Assembly (NCBI GenBank): GCA_002238965.1
Contig: MPNJ01000002.1
Span: 253,001-317,000 of the forward strand
DNA length: 64,000 nucleotides
Direction of reading: 5' to 3'
Source: Nitrospinae bacterium bin107
Lineage (GTDB): Bacteria; UBA8248
A program made the translations under genes and the position numbers. This document shows, piece after piece, positions 26,171-35,821 of the stretch. How positions within the stretch are numbered: the stretch's first letter is position 1; the number at the start of each line of letters is the position of its first letter. The notes under the pieces were generated by a model that saw nothing but the letters and a program-made list of their open reading frames with translations, ran no database searches and was not told the origin of the DNA.

Positions 26171-26782
26171 ATGATTCCATCGACCGGACTTTTGAGATCG
26201 TTCCTCACAGGATTCTGCCTGTGGCTCGTAGTTGTGACGGGCGCGGCGCCCGCTATGGCGGCGGAAGTTTCGTGCGATGACTGGAACACGCAAGCGTTCT
26301 TCGAGCGCGCGGATGCGGCGGACATCTCCCGGTGCGTGAAGGCCGGGGAGAACCCGGTCAAGCGGAGCGTATTCAGCGGAGACTCCCCTCTGCACAATGC
26401 GGCGGCATACAGCGCGAACCCGGCGGTCATCGCGGCGCTGGTGAAAGCGGGGGCCGACCCCAACGCGCGGAATCTGTATAAGAGAACGACTCCCCTGCAC
26501 GCGGCCGCGGCGTTCGGCAAGACGCCGGCGATCATAGCGGCGCTGGTGAAGGCCGGCGCCAAAGTGAACCTGCGGGATAAATTCAAGCAGACGCCCCTGC
26601 ACACGGCGGCGAGAGAGAGCAGGACGCCGGCGGTCGTGGCGGCCCTGCTGGATGCGGGCGCGAACCCGGCGACGAGAAACAAATCCGGCAAGACGCCGCG
26701 GGACTACGCGAAAGAGAACCCCGCGCTCAAGGGGACGGAAGTTTATGAGCGGCTGAAAGCGGCGCGGCGCAAACGACACTGA
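26171..26782 (+). CDS. Exported ankyrin-repeat protein (short paralogue)
   Basis: 203 aa. Signal peptide MIPSTGLLRSFLTGFCLWL..., cleaved near AMAAE. A conserved VSCDDWNT head follows, then about four ankyrin repeats (SPLHNAAAYSANPAVIAALV, TPLHAAAAFGKTPAIIAALV, TPLHTAARESRTPAVVAALL) and the shared tail GKTPRDYAKENPAL...GTEVYERLKAAR. A periplasmic protein-binding scaffold is expected. 35 bases before a larger paralogue in the same direction; clearly a tandem duplication with different repeat number. Confidence 0.88.
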   Translation: MIPSTGLLRSFLTGFCLWLVVVTGAAPAMAAEVSCDDWNTQAFFERADAADISRCVKAGENPVKRSVFSGDSPLHNAAAYSANPAVIAALVKAGADPNARNLYKRTTPLHAAAAFGKTPAIIAALVKAGAKVNLRDKFKQTPLHTAARESRTPAVVAALLDAGANPATRNKSGKTPRDYAKENPALKGTEVYERLKAARRKRH

Positions 26783-26817
26783 ATCAACGAATCGGAACAA
26801 CACCGGAGGAGACGGAG

Positions 26818-28338
26818 ATGATTCCATCGACCGGACTTTTCAGAGCGTTCCTGGCGGGATTCAGCCTGTGGCTCGCGGTGGCGGTGAGCGCGACGACCGG
26901 GATGGCGGCGAAGGTGTCGTGCCGGGATTGGAACATGGCGAAGTACTTGAAATCGGCGAAGTTCTTCCAACGCGCCAGCGCAGCGGACGTCTCCCGGTGT
27001 CTCGATGCCGGAGCGAACGTCGACGCCCGGGGCGGGTTCGGACTCACGCCGCTGCACCTGGCGGCGGGGTACAACGAGAACCTCGCGGTCTTGACGGCCC
27101 TCCTCAAGGCCGGCGCCGTGGTGAACGCGCGGGACAAGTTCGATCGGAATCCCCTGCACTGGGCGGCATCCAACCGAAACCCGGCAATCGCGGCGGCGCT
27201 CCTGAAGGCCGGAGGCGAGGTGAACGCGCGGACTGACGGGGGACAGACGCCCCTCCACAAGGCGGCGTACAACGAAAACCCGGCGGTCGTGGCGACCCTC
27301 TTACAGGCCGGAGGCGACCCGAACGCGCGGGAAGTGCTCGGACGAACCCCCCTGTTCCATGCGGCGCTCAACGAAAACCCCGCGATCACGGCTACATTGC
27401 TGAAGTCCGGGGCAAATGTGAACGCGCGGGATGAAGCAGAGGGATGGACGCCCCTCCACCGGGCGGCGCTCAACAAGAACCCGGCGGTCGCGAGAGCATT
27501 GATCCATGCCCGCGCCGAGGTGAACGCGCGGGATAAATCCAGAACGACGCCATTGCACTTCGCGGCATCCCATAGCGGAAACCCGGCTGTCGTGACGGCC
27601 CTGTTGGAGGCGGGCGCCGAGGTGAACGCGCGGGATGAGCAAGGCAGGACACCCCTGCACGATGCGGCGATGTACAGTGAAAACCCGGCGGTTTTAGAGG
27701 TTTTGCTGGATCCAGGAGCGAAGGTCGACTCACGGGACAAATACGGAATGACGCCGCTGCATCTGGTGACGGGGTACAAGGAGAACCCCGCGGTCATGAT
27801 GGCGCTCCTGAAGGCCGGAAGCGAGTTGAACGCGCGGGACGAGAAGGGAATGACGCCCCTGTTCCGGGCGGCGAGCAACGAAAACCCGGCGGTCGTGACG
27901 ACTATCTTAAAGGCCGGGGGCGACCCGAACGCGCGGGACACGCTCGGACAGACGCCCCTGTTCCGGGCGGCACGCAACGAAAACCCGGCGACCGCGGCTG
28001 CTTTATTGAAGGCCGGCGCCAGGGTGAACGCGAGGGATAAAGCAAAAGGATGGACGCCCCTCCACCTGGCGACGCTCAACCAGAATCCGGCGGTTGCGAC
28101 AATTCTCCTGAAAGCGGGCGCTCAGGTGGACGCACGGAACAATAGCGGTAGGACGCCCCTGCACTGGGCGGCGGCTTACAGCAGGAACCCGGCGGTCGCG
28201 GCGGCCCTGCTGGATGCGGGAGCGAACCCGGGGGCCAGAAACAAATCCGGCAAGACGCCGCGGGACTACGCGAAAGAGAACCCCGCGCTCCGGGGGACGG
28301 AAGTTTATGAGCGGCTGAAAGCGGCGCGGTCCAAGTAG
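26818..28338 (+). CDS. Exported ankyrin-repeat protein (long paralogue)
   Basis: 506 aa. Signal peptide MIPSTGLFRAFLAGFSLWLA, cleaved near GMAAK, then a VSCRDWNM head and about 13 ankyrin repeats (TPLHLAAGYNENLAVLTALL, NPLHWAASNRNPAIAAALLK, TPLFHAALNENPAITATLL and so on) and the same tail as the upstream paralogue. Repeats are closely alike at DNA level (GCGAACGCGCGGGA-type units), so repeat number can change by recombination. GGAGGAGACGGAG precedes the ATG. Exported scaffold; partners unknown. Confidence 0.9.
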   Translation: MIPSTGLFRAFLAGFSLWLAVAVSATTGMAAKVSCRDWNMAKYLKSAKFFQRASAADVSRCLDAGANVDARGGFGLTPLHLAAGYNENLAVLTALLKAGAVVNARDKFDRNPLHWAASNRNPAIAAALLKAGGEVNARTDGGQTPLHKAAYNENPAVVATLLQAGGDPNAREVLGRTPLFHAALNENPAITATLLKSGANVNARDEAEGWTPLHRAALNKNPAVARALIHARAEVNARDKSRTTPLHFAASHSGNPAVVTALLEAGAEVNARDEQGRTPLHDAAMYSENPAVLEVLLDPGAKVDSRDKYGMTPLHLVTGYKENPAVMMALLKAGSELNARDEKGMTPLFRAASNENPAVVTTILKAGGDPNARDTLGQTPLFRAARNENPATAAALLKAGARVNARDKAKGWTPLHLATLNQNPAVATILLKAGAQVDARNNSGRTPLHWAAAYSRNPAVAAALLDAGANPGARNKSGKTPRDYAKENPALRGTEVYERLKAARSK

Positions 28339-28345
28339 GGGCCAA

Positions 28346-28367
28346 GGGCGGACACACCGGTCCGCCC
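28346..28367. repeat. GGGCGGAC hairpin after the ankyrin genes
   Basis: GGGCGGAC (28346-28353) and GTCCGCCC (28360-28367) form an 8-bp stem just after the ankyrin stop, followed by CTACGGGG rather than a U run. It may act as a terminator or belong to the GTAGGG-type repeat families. Confidence 0.5.
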
Positions 28368-28561
28368 CTACGGGGGTCTCACCCCGTCATTCCGGCGAAC
28401 GCTCCCGCATTGGTCGCGTCAAACGCCCGCTCCTCACCCGCGTTTGACCCCGGCTACCCTTTCCCCGGATTCCCTGCTAAAAGACGCGGGCGATGAAAGC
28501 CCGCGGGGTTGCGTCGGCGGGACGGAAATTTCATTTCTCATCACCAAAAGGAGCGCTGGAA

Positions 28562-29032
28562 ATGGCGATTCGGCCGAAGGAAATACCCGAAACCACGGAG
28601 AACTGGGCGGAAGCGGACTTCAAGGGCCAAGCGAAGAGCATCGTCACCCTCATGCGCGGGTACACCCTGGTGATGGACGAGCCCAAGCACCTGGGCGGCT
28701 CGGGCGAGGGCCCCTCGCCCATGGACTATCTCGTCACCTCGCTCGCCGGGTGCACCGCGGTGATCCTGGAGAGATGCGCCAAGGACGCGAAGCTGGAAAT
28801 CGGCTCCCTCAAGGTGAAGTCCGCCATCGTCTACAGCCCCAGGGGCATCGCGGGACAGGAGGGCTACCAATCGCACCCCACCGAGGCGCACAGCGAGATA
28901 TGGCTCGAAATCGACGCGACGGATGAGCAGATAGAAGCGCTCAAGGCGGCGTATTTCCGCAGATGCCCGGTGTACAATCTATACAAGGCCGGCGGCTGCG
29001 CGATGCGCGAGGCCTGGCATGTGAACGAATAG
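28562..29032 (+). CDS. OsmC-family protein
   Basis: 156 aa from ATG 28562 (AAAAGGAG upstream); the frame open to 28493 has no better start. Peroxidatic-type cysteines in MDYLVTSLAGCTAVILERC (about residue 70) and RRCPVYNLYKAGGC (about 137). GGSGEGPSPMDYLVTSLAGC is the OsmC/Ohr hallmark. OsmC-type enzymes reduce organic hydroperoxides with lipoyl or thiol donors in the cytosol. It stands alone. Confidence 0.88.
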   Translation: MAIRPKEIPETTENWAEADFKGQAKSIVTLMRGYTLVMDEPKHLGGSGEGPSPMDYLVTSLAGCTAVILERCAKDAKLEIGSLKVKSAIVYSPRGIAGQEGYQSHPTEAHSEIWLEIDATDEQIEALKAAYFRRCPVYNLYKAGGCAMREAWHVNE

Positions 29033-29423
29033 GCGGAGCGCCGGAAGGGTTGCGCCCATCGCCCGTTTCATGACGCCCGCATTTCCGCAATCGCCGCCGC
29101 GTCACGCCGGAAAACCATGCTCTCCGGCTCCGCGCCCTCACCGAGACGAAGGCGCATTTCCCCGCATTACCCGTCCGTGGGCATACGGACGATTCCGGTA
29201 TGATGGCGGAGCCGATCGCTTCGCTTAAGATATGGAAACCCTCCCTCCCCGGTCGGGTTTTATCCGAATAATTCGATAAATTTCGATAAATTCACGGGGT
29301 TTATCGATAAATTTCCGGCTATTTTTTTCCTGGGAAATGACGCCGCGGAAGTGCGGCGCAGGGGAATCCTGCCACGATCCGCTACATATGCGCTGACGGC
29401 AAATGCGGGGAGTTGCGCGGCTT
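29033..29423. repeat. Intergenic, with ATCGATAAATT repeat
   Basis: The stretch 29262-29319 carries repeated TCGATAAAT units around CACGGGGTTTATCG. A reverse-complement copy lies at 45542-45603. AT-rich islands in a GC-rich genome. No gene in the remaining 330 bases. Confidence 0.6.
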
Positions 29424-30707
29424 TCAGGCCGGAATGGAGGCCGCTCCGCCCATGTAGGGATGCAGGGCTTCAGGAATCGCCACGCTTCCGTCCGCGCGCT
29501 GGAAGTTCTCGAGAATCGCCACGAGCGTCCGACCCACCGCGAGGCCCGAGCCGTTCAACGTGTGCAGAAACAGTGGTTTATCACCCGCACCGGGCCGGTA
29601 GCGGATACCCGCGCGGCGCGCCTGGAAATCCTCGAAATTGCTGCACGAGGATATCTCCCGGTAGGTGTTCTGCGACGGCACCCAGACCTCGATGTCGTAC
29701 GTCTTGGCGGCGGAAAAACCCAGATCTCCCGCGCACAGCGTGACGACGCGGTAGTGCAATCCCAGTAGTTTCAGTACTTTCTCGGCGTCCAGGGTCAGGC
29801 TCTCGAGTTCCTCGTAGCTCGTCTCGGGGCGGCTGAACTTGACGAGCTCGACCTTGTTGAACTGGTGCTGGCGGATGAGGCCGCGCGTATCCTGGCCGTA
29901 GGAGCCGGCCTCGCTCCTGAAGCAGGGGGTGTAGGCCGTGTACTTCAGGGGCAAGTCCCCGCCATCCAGGATTTCCTCCCGGTGGATGTTCGTGACGGGC
30001 ACCTCGGCGGTGGGGATAAGGTAGTATTTTCCGTCATTTACGCGGAAGAGGTCTTCCTCGAACTTGGGCAGCTGGCCCGTGCCCGTCATGGCCTCGGGGT
30101 TCACCATGAAGGGCGGGAGCCACTCGGTGTAGCCGTGCTCGTTCGTGTGCAGATCGAGCATGAAGTTGATGAGGGCGCGCTCCAGCCGCGCCCCCGCGCC
30201 CCGGTAGAGCGCAAAACGCGCACCCGCTATCTTGGCGGCGCGCTTCATGTCCAGAATGCCCAGTGCCTCGCCCAGTTCATCGTGCGCCCTGGGTTCGAAG
30301 TCAAACGCCGGCTTCTCGCCCCAGACCCGCACGAGGGCGTTCTCCTCTGCAGACTGGCCCTCGGGGGTGGTCTCATGCGGCGCGTTGGGCAGTTCCAGGA
30401 GAGTATCGTTTTGTTTTTGCACGAGTTCTCTCAGCTCGCCCTCCATGGACTTGGCCTCGGCCGTCAAGCGCTGGTTCTCGGCCAGAAACGCCTGCACCTC
30501 CTCATCGGACGCCTTGTCGCGCTTGAGTTCGCCGATTTTCTTGCTGCGCCTTCTCACGTCGGCCACCCGGCTCTCGACCTGGTGGGTCAGATCCCGCCTT
30601 CGGGCGTCGATTTCCAGTAAGCCTGAGAGGTCCCAATCGCCGCCCCTTCGCGCGAGCGCGCGTACCACCGCTTCGGGGTCGTTTCTGATGAGGCGAATGT
30701 CGAACAA
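29424..30707 (-). CDS. serS: Seryl-tRNA synthetase
   Basis: 427 aa, full length. The N-terminal coiled-coil arm spans residues 30-105 (rich in Lys/Glu/Arg heptads). Class II motifs: motif 2 [20 protein letters not shown] (about 260-280) and motif 3 [20 protein letters not shown] (about 385-405); [13 protein letters not shown] precedes motif 2. It charges tRNA-Ser and, where present, tRNA-Sec, which is relevant to the selenoprotein candidates in this window. Monocistronic, with its promoter region at 30708-30887 opposite the next gene. Confidence 0.97.
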   Translation of the reverse strand: MFDIRLIRNDPEAVVRALARRGGDWDLSGLLEIDARRRDLTHQVESRVADVRRRSKKIGELKRDKASDEEVQAFLAENQRLTAEAKSMEGELRELVQKQNDTLLELPNAPHETTPEGQSAEENALVRVWGEKPAFDFEPRAHDELGEALGILDMKRAAKIAGARFALYRGAGARLERALINFMLDLHTNEHGYTEWLPPFMVNPEAMTGTGQLPKFEEDLFRVNDGKYYLIPTAEVPVTNIHREEILDGGDLPLKYTAYTPCFRSEAGSYGQDTRGLIRQHQFNKVELVKFSRPETSYEELESLTLDAEKVLKLLGLHYRVVTLCAGDLGFSAAKTYDIEVWVPSQNTYREISSCSNFEDFQARRAGIRYRPGAGDKPLFLHTLNGSGLAVGRTLVAILENFQRADGSVAIPEALHPYMGGAASIPA

Positions 30708-30887
30708 TTTGCTGCTCCTCCATGATGTTTCCTTACGGGGTAGTGAACATAAAACGAGAGGTTGCGCGCGTCAACGGAAACATCTCCTAGGAGATGAAAT
30801 GCCCGCGCTGGCTTTTGGTTTTGCAAATGGGGTATTCTTGATGAATCAGAAGTATTTTCCGGCGTCCGCAGACATTCGGAGACGATC

Positions 30888-31364
30888 ATGTTTGGCATGT
30901 TGCGCTTGATAGTGCGCTCAGGAGGCGCTATCGCCGTTTGTCTGGGAATGATTGGCCTGGCTTTTTACGGCATCGCCCAGATGAGCGTGATGATAGTGGA
31001 TGAACCCACCCGCGGCCTCCAGGTGCTGGGTGTCTTTTTCGCGCTCTCCTTCGTGTTTTGCCTGATGATGAAGTGGGTTTTGCGCCAGGTGATCGCGCAG
31101 GCACTCCGGCCCATCGACGCGGCGAGAGAGGCGACCTCGCGCCTCGTCTCCATTGGCGAGGAAGGCGGCAAGAAGGTGTTTCGCTCGCTGGGAAAAAGAA
31201 CGCGAGACGCGGGCAGCACGCTCACGTGGGCGGTGGGAGGAGCGGCCAGAACCCTGTGGCGCGTGCGCTATATCTGGCCTTCCAACTGGCGGGGACGCCG
31301 ACGGGATGATGCGCAAAAACCTGCGGATGTCATCCCGCTCAAGAGAAATCGCGAGGGCGGATAA
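30888..31364 (+). CDS. Two-TM membrane protein of unknown function
   Basis: 158 aa. Hydrophobic segments at residues 10-32 (SGGAIAVCLGMIGLAFYGIA) and 44-64 (LGVFFALSFVFCLMMKWVL), then a basic, probably amphipathic cytosolic tail rich in Arg/Lys (RRRDDAQKPADVIPLKRNR). GGAG lies six bases before the ATG. Divergent from serS. No family recognised. Confidence 0.65.
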   Translation: MFGMLRLIVRSGGAIAVCLGMIGLAFYGIAQMSVMIVDEPTRGLQVLGVFFALSFVFCLMMKWVLRQVIAQALRPIDAAREATSRLVSIGEEGGKKVFRSLGKRTRDAGSTLTWAVGGAARTLWRVRYIWPSNWRGRRRDDAQKPADVIPLKRNREGG

Positions 31365-31404
31365 TCTCCGGTCACGATTGGGAGAGTGTTGTTCACCTTC
31401 CCGG

Positions 31405-31857
31405 CTAATCTTCCATCTGCTCGAAAATCAGATAATGGCTTTGCTCCATGTTCAGGTTCTTGTAAACCGCCTGGGCCGCCGTGTTTTGCGCGTCGACGTA
31501 TAGCTGGAGGCTACAGGCGCCGGCTTGTTCGGCGAGATTTTTGACGTAGTGGTGCAAGGCCCTGTAGACGCCCTGTTTCCTCGCCGAAGGAATGACGTAA
31601 ACGTTCTGTATCCACCAGTAATCGCCGTTATTCCAGTCGCTCCACTCCAGGGTGACCCGGATTTGGCCTATTATCTCATCACCCCGGTGCGCGAGATAAA
31701 ATTGACCCATCGACGGATTGGAGAGCGATTTTTCCACGCCCTGGCGGACTTTCTCGGGCTCGAGGCGCAGGTTTTCACTCTCCAGAGCCATTTCGATGTT
31801 GAATTGGATGATTTTCTCTGCGTCATGAATAGTGGCGGGTCGAATGGCGAAATTCAT
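31405..31857 (-). CDS. GNAT-family N-acetyltransferase
   Basis: 150 aa from ATG 31857 (GGGAG five bases upstream; the frame extends 11 codons further). GNAT fold: NFAIRPATIHDAEKIIQFN (beta1-alpha1), then WIQNVYVIPSARKQGVYRAL (acetyl-CoA loop, R-x-x-G-V/I-x-x-x-L) and LQLYVDAQNTAAQAVYKNLN (beta5-alpha4). Acceptor unknown. Stand-alone gene. Confidence 0.88.
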   Translation of the reverse strand: MNFAIRPATIHDAEKIIQFNIEMALESENLRLEPEKVRQGVEKSLSNPSMGQFYLAHRGDEIIGQIRVTLEWSDWNNGDYWWIQNVYVIPSARKQGVYRALHHYVKNLAEQAGACSLQLYVDAQNTAAQAVYKNLNMEQSHYLIFEQMED

Positions 31858-32134
31858 TTTTACTCCCGATTCGATTGGTATGGGTGTCAATAATTCCGGC
31901 AGACAACCTATACAATCCGATCAAGCAAGTAAAACCTATGCCGGGAGATGTCATTTCCCAATTTTAGTCATGAACTTTGTGTCGAAACAAGCCTGTTGAG
32001 AAAAAAAGAGCTTTAAGCTCACAATGCATACGGGCGTGAGGCAGCGCTACAATTTCTCGGTTTTTCAATAACTTGCCTGCCGAGTGTCGTTGGGTGAAAG
32101 CAAACAGGATAAACAGACGGGCCGCCGGAGCAGG

Positions 32135-33421
32135 ATGTCTGAAATGCGCTTGAAATTCATGGCTTTAGTATTATCTATGCTTCTTTTCGCGTTTCCGACT
32201 GTTTTCCATAAGCTATCAAATGGCGTCTTCCCCTCCACCGAGGCTGTTGAAAAAAAAGAGATTCCCGGCAAATGGAAGCGTTGGCGGGATTTCGTGAACG
32301 CTCACTTCCGCTATCCTCTGCCACCCATGGGCGAGGCGCCGAAATCATACAAAGGCGCTGAACGCTCCCTTTTGCCGGATAGTTGCGGGAGTTGTCATCC
32401 CGAGCAGTACAAACAGTGGAAAACCACGCTTCACGCCAAGGCGATGAGTCCGGGCATATACGGGCAACTCGTCGATATGTGGAAGTCGAATCCCGAGGAA
32501 GCGCAAAACTGCAACGAGTGCCATGCGCCCTTGGCGGAACAGCAGAAGCGCGCGAAATTGGGTGCGGGCCAAATTACAAACTGGCGGAAAAACCCGGTCC
32601 ACGACCCAAAACTGGAGATGCACGGGCTGGCCTGCGCCGCATGCCATGTGCGCGATTGGCGCGTATATGGTCCACAGAAGACAGAGACACCAGAGGGTGT
32701 GAACGATACGACGAAGAGTGGTGCGCACGCCGGTGTGGAGCGCACGCCATTTTTCAGCCGCGCTGAATTTTGCATGGGTTGCCATCAGCACACGTTTCCC
32801 GGGCCGAACGGGAAGTCGATTCAGAATACTTATAACGAGTGGAAAAACTCCCTTTGGGGGCAGGAGGGCGTCTCCTGCCAGAGTTGCCACATGCCAGGAC
32901 GCGCGCATCTGTGGCGGGGCATACATGACAAGGATATGACCCAAAGCGCTGTGCAAATCGACGTTACGTTGGGAGCGGAAGCGCGCGGGGAAATCGTGAC
33001 GGCCGAAATTAAGCTCACGAACTCGGGAGCCGGCCATTATTTCCCCACCTACATCACGCCCTCGGTGGAAGTCATCACTGAACTTGAGGATAAGGACGGA
33101 CGAACCTTACCGGGTTCAAGACAGATCAACGTGATAGAGCGGAAACTCTCGTCCGATTTCAGCCGTGAAATCCATGACACGCGTATTCCCCCTCAAGAAT
33201 CCGTCACGTTCCGGTACAGGAGGGGACGAGGCGAAGGAGCCGCCAGGCTCAGGGTGCGTGTCCACGTGCGGCCGGACGCCTTTTATCATGGTTTCTATAT
33301 CCAGTTTCTGAAAAACCAGAATATTTCTGATCTTTCGCGCAAGCTTATCAAACAGGCGCGAGACAACGCGGCGTCATCGAGCTTTGATATCTATGATGAG
33401 AAATTCGAACTGAAAAACTAG
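32135..33421 (+). CDS. Exported pentaheme c-type cytochrome
   Basis: 428 aa from ATG 32135 (GGAGCAGG upstream). Signal/anchor segment residues 7-26 (KFMALVLSMLLFAFPTVFH). Five CxxCH heme sites: CGSCH (84), CNECH (126), CAACH (167), CMGCH (213) and CQSCH (248), then a beta-rich C-terminal domain (VTAEIKLTNSGAGHYFPTYI). This is the cytochrome c-554-like multiheme layout. Periplasmic electron transfer, perhaps in a respiratory or detoxifying reductase chain. No reductase subunit is adjacent; the convergent gene is a Mo-hydroxylase, whose stop overlaps by four bases. Confidence 0.88.
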   Translation: MSEMRLKFMALVLSMLLFAFPTVFHKLSNGVFPSTEAVEKKEIPGKWKRWRDFVNAHFRYPLPPMGEAPKSYKGAERSLLPDSCGSCHPEQYKQWKTTLHAKAMSPGIYGQLVDMWKSNPEEAQNCNECHAPLAEQQKRAKLGAGQITNWRKNPVHDPKLEMHGLACAACHVRDWRVYGPQKTETPEGVNDTTKSGAHAGVERTPFFSRAEFCMGCHQHTFPGPNGKSIQNTYNEWKNSLWGQEGVSCQSCHMPGRAHLWRGIHDKDMTQSAVQIDVTLGAEARGEIVTAEIKLTNSGAGHYFPTYITPSVEVITELEDKDGRTLPGSRQINVIERKLSSDFSREIHDTRIPPQESVTFRYRRGRGEGAARLRVRVHVRPDAFYHGFYIQFLKNQNISDLSRKLIKQARDNAASSSFDIYDEKFELKN

Positions 33422-35745
33422 GAAACGGATACTGAACCGTTTTTGTCGCGAACTGCGCGAACGATGTCTTCGGGCGCAATCGGCAGCTTGTTGAGGTTCG
33501 GGTTGGCCGGATCCCCTATGGCGTCTGCGATCGCGTTCGCAATCGCGGGCGCTGCCGGAATGAGCGGCATCTCCCCCGCCCCCTTGGCCCCGTAGGGGCC
33601 TTCCACGTCGGGCGATTCCACGATCACGCTTGCGATTTCCGATACGTCCAGACTCGTGGGATTGAGCTGGCTCTCGAAATCTGCATGTTCGATGATGCCC
33701 CCTTCGTGGTGGATCTGCTCGGCAAGCGCCCAGCCCAGCCCCTGGGCGATGCCGCCCTCTATCTGTCCGTTCAGGGTGAGGGGGTTCATAGCGAAGCCCA
33801 CATCCTGCGCGCTGGTGATTCTCAAGACTCTGGTTTCTCCCGTCTCGGTATCGACTTCGACTTCGGCGATTTGGGTGGCGAATTCGGGCCCAGGCCTTGA
33901 GGGTTCCGGGTGGCCGCGCACGTTGTCCGTGCGATGAGGGGGATTCTCCCCGCGGTAGGAGCCGCGCCCGGTCACGGGGCCGTCGCCTTTCCATACGGCC
34001 GAATACGCCACCTCGGCGAACGCGATGGCGCGAGAGGGCGCCGCGCGCACGAAAATATTTCCCTCGCCTATACTTAAGTCTTCCGGGGAGGATTCGAGCA
34101 TGCGCGCCGCTTGGCGAAGCATTTGCTCTCGGGCATCCTCCGCCGCCATTCGCACGGCGTGCGCCATGTTGAACGTAGTACGGCTGCCCGCAGAGATGGC
34201 GTCGAAGGGCGTTGTTTCGGTGTCGGCGATGCGGACGCCTACCATTTGAACCTCTAGTCCAAGTACCTCTGCCGCCACCTGCGCCATAACAGTAGCCGCC
34301 CCGGTGCCTAAATCAGCACACCCGGCCAGCACGGCCAGACCCCCATCTTCGTTCACCTTCACCACGGCGCCCGACGCTCCCCCACCCGTGGGATAGCGTG
34401 CGCAGCCGATGCCCATCCCGCGCCTGATTCTGCCATTCCGGATTTTCTTTTTCTGCTTTCCCCAGCCCGCCTTCTTGCCCGCACGATCGAGCGTTTCCTT
34501 GATGCTGACGCTCTGTAGAATCGTGCCTGCGGGGTCCTCGTCGTTTTCATCCATCCCGTTGAGGCGCCGAAAGGCGAGCGGGTCCATTTCCAGTTCCGAA
34601 GCGATGCGGTCGGTATGACGCTCGCAGGCGAAAGCGACCTGCGCCACGCCCAATCCCCGGTAGGAGCCGCTGGGCGGAAGGTTTGTATATATGAGCAGAC
34701 CATCGACCCTGACGTTTGGGATTTTGTATGGCCCCGCGCTGGTGTAGCAGGATTTTCCCAGCACCATTGGACCCGTCATGCAGTAAGCACCGTTGTTCGA
34801 TGTGATTTGTATGTGGCGAGCGATGATTTTCCCTTCCCGCGTCAAGCCCGTGCGATAACGCATGCGGTAAGCGTGCCTCGGGTTTCCGGTGATGGTTTCC
34901 TCCTCGCGGTTGAGCGTCAGTTGAACGGGCCGGTTCGACTTTCTGCTCAACAAAACGGCCAGGGCTTCCATCAGATGTTGGGATTTACCACCGAAAGCGC
35001 CTCCCACATGGGTGCTTACGACGCGCAGTTTGTTCATGGGAAGTTCGAGTATTTCCGAGGCGATGGCGCGCACCACAAAAGCCCCCTGGGTGGGAGAATA
35101 GACTGTCGTGCTGTCCTCGGGCCCCGGCTCCGCGAGCATGGCGCGGGGTTCGAGATAATTCTGGTGAACGCGGGGTGTTTCGTATTCGTCCTCGAAAACG
35201 AAGTCAGCGCGCGCAAGCGCGTTTTCTATGGGATCACCGGATCGAATGAGAATATCGGCGGCCACGTTCCCATAGCGCACGATACCCGGAAACGATGCGT
35301 AATCATCCAGCGCGTCATGGAGTAGCGGGGCGTCGTCCTTCATGGCGTCGTCTGTCGTGAACACGGCGGGGAGCACCTTGTAATCGACATGTATTTTATC
35401 GAGCGCGGCTTGCGCAGCTTCGGGGCTTTCAGCGGCGACTGCCGCCACGCGTTCGCCGACGTAAAGCACCTTGTCGATGGCGAGTAGTGGTTCATCGCGC
35501 ACGAGCCTGCCGTGGCGGATACCGGAAAAATCATCCGCCGTGACGAGGGCGTGTACGCCGGGAACTTTCAAGGCATCGGTGGTGTCGATTTTTGTAATTT
35601 CGGCGTGGGGATGCGGGCTCAGGAGCAGTTTCGCGGTGAGGCAGCCGGGCCTTCTCAAATCATCGCCGAAATCGGCGTAACCGGAGACCTTCTCTGCGGA
35701 GTCGAGTCTCGGTATGGATTTGCCCAGAACCTGATATTCAGACAT
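33418..35745 (-). CDS. Xanthine-dehydrogenase-family molybdenum-binding subunit (orphan)
   Basis: 775 aa from ATG 35745 (GAGG seven bases upstream). Large-subunit marks: GGAFGGKSQHLMEALAVLL (Mo-cofactor loop), PSGSYRGLGVAQVAFACERH, VLAGCADLGTGAATVMAQVA, and the C-terminal GAKGAGEMPLIPAAPAIANA, which carries the catalytic Glu. The [2Fe-2S] and FAD subunits normally beside it are absent in this window. yqeC, a marker of selenium-dependent Mo-hydroxylases, lies 6 kb away, so this could be such an enzyme; that is inference. Substrate (purine, aldehyde or aromatic) unknown. Confidence 0.88.
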   Translation of the reverse strand: MSEYQVLGKSIPRLDSAEKVSGYADFGDDLRRPGCLTAKLLLSPHPHAEITKIDTTDALKVPGVHALVTADDFSGIRHGRLVRDEPLLAIDKVLYVGERVAAVAAESPEAAQAALDKIHVDYKVLPAVFTTDDAMKDDAPLLHDALDDYASFPGIVRYGNVAADILIRSGDPIENALARADFVFEDEYETPRVHQNYLEPRAMLAEPGPEDSTTVYSPTQGAFVVRAIASEILELPMNKLRVVSTHVGGAFGGKSQHLMEALAVLLSRKSNRPVQLTLNREEETITGNPRHAYRMRYRTGLTREGKIIARHIQITSNNGAYCMTGPMVLGKSCYTSAGPYKIPNVRVDGLLIYTNLPPSGSYRGLGVAQVAFACERHTDRIASELEMDPLAFRRLNGMDENDEDPAGTILQSVSIKETLDRAGKKAGWGKQKKKIRNGRIRRGMGIGCARYPTGGGASGAVVKVNEDGGLAVLAGCADLGTGAATVMAQVAAEVLGLEVQMVGVRIADTETTPFDAISAGSRTTFNMAHAVRMAAEDAREQMLRQAARMLESSPEDLSIGEGNIFVRAAPSRAIAFAEVAYSAVWKGDGPVTGRGSYRGENPPHRTDNVRGHPEPSRPGPEFATQIAEVEVDTETGETRVLRITSAQDVGFAMNPLTLNGQIEGGIAQGLGWALAEQIHHEGGIIEHADFESQLNPTSLDVSEIASVIVESPDVEGPYGAKGAGEMPLIPAAPAIANAIADAIGDPANPNLNKLPIAPEDIVRAVRDKNGSVSVS

Positions 35746-35821
35746 TTGCGCCCTCATCATAACGTTCAATACATTATCATTTCATGACGAGTCCTCGATC
35801 ACGAAATTGGTATACCGGAGT

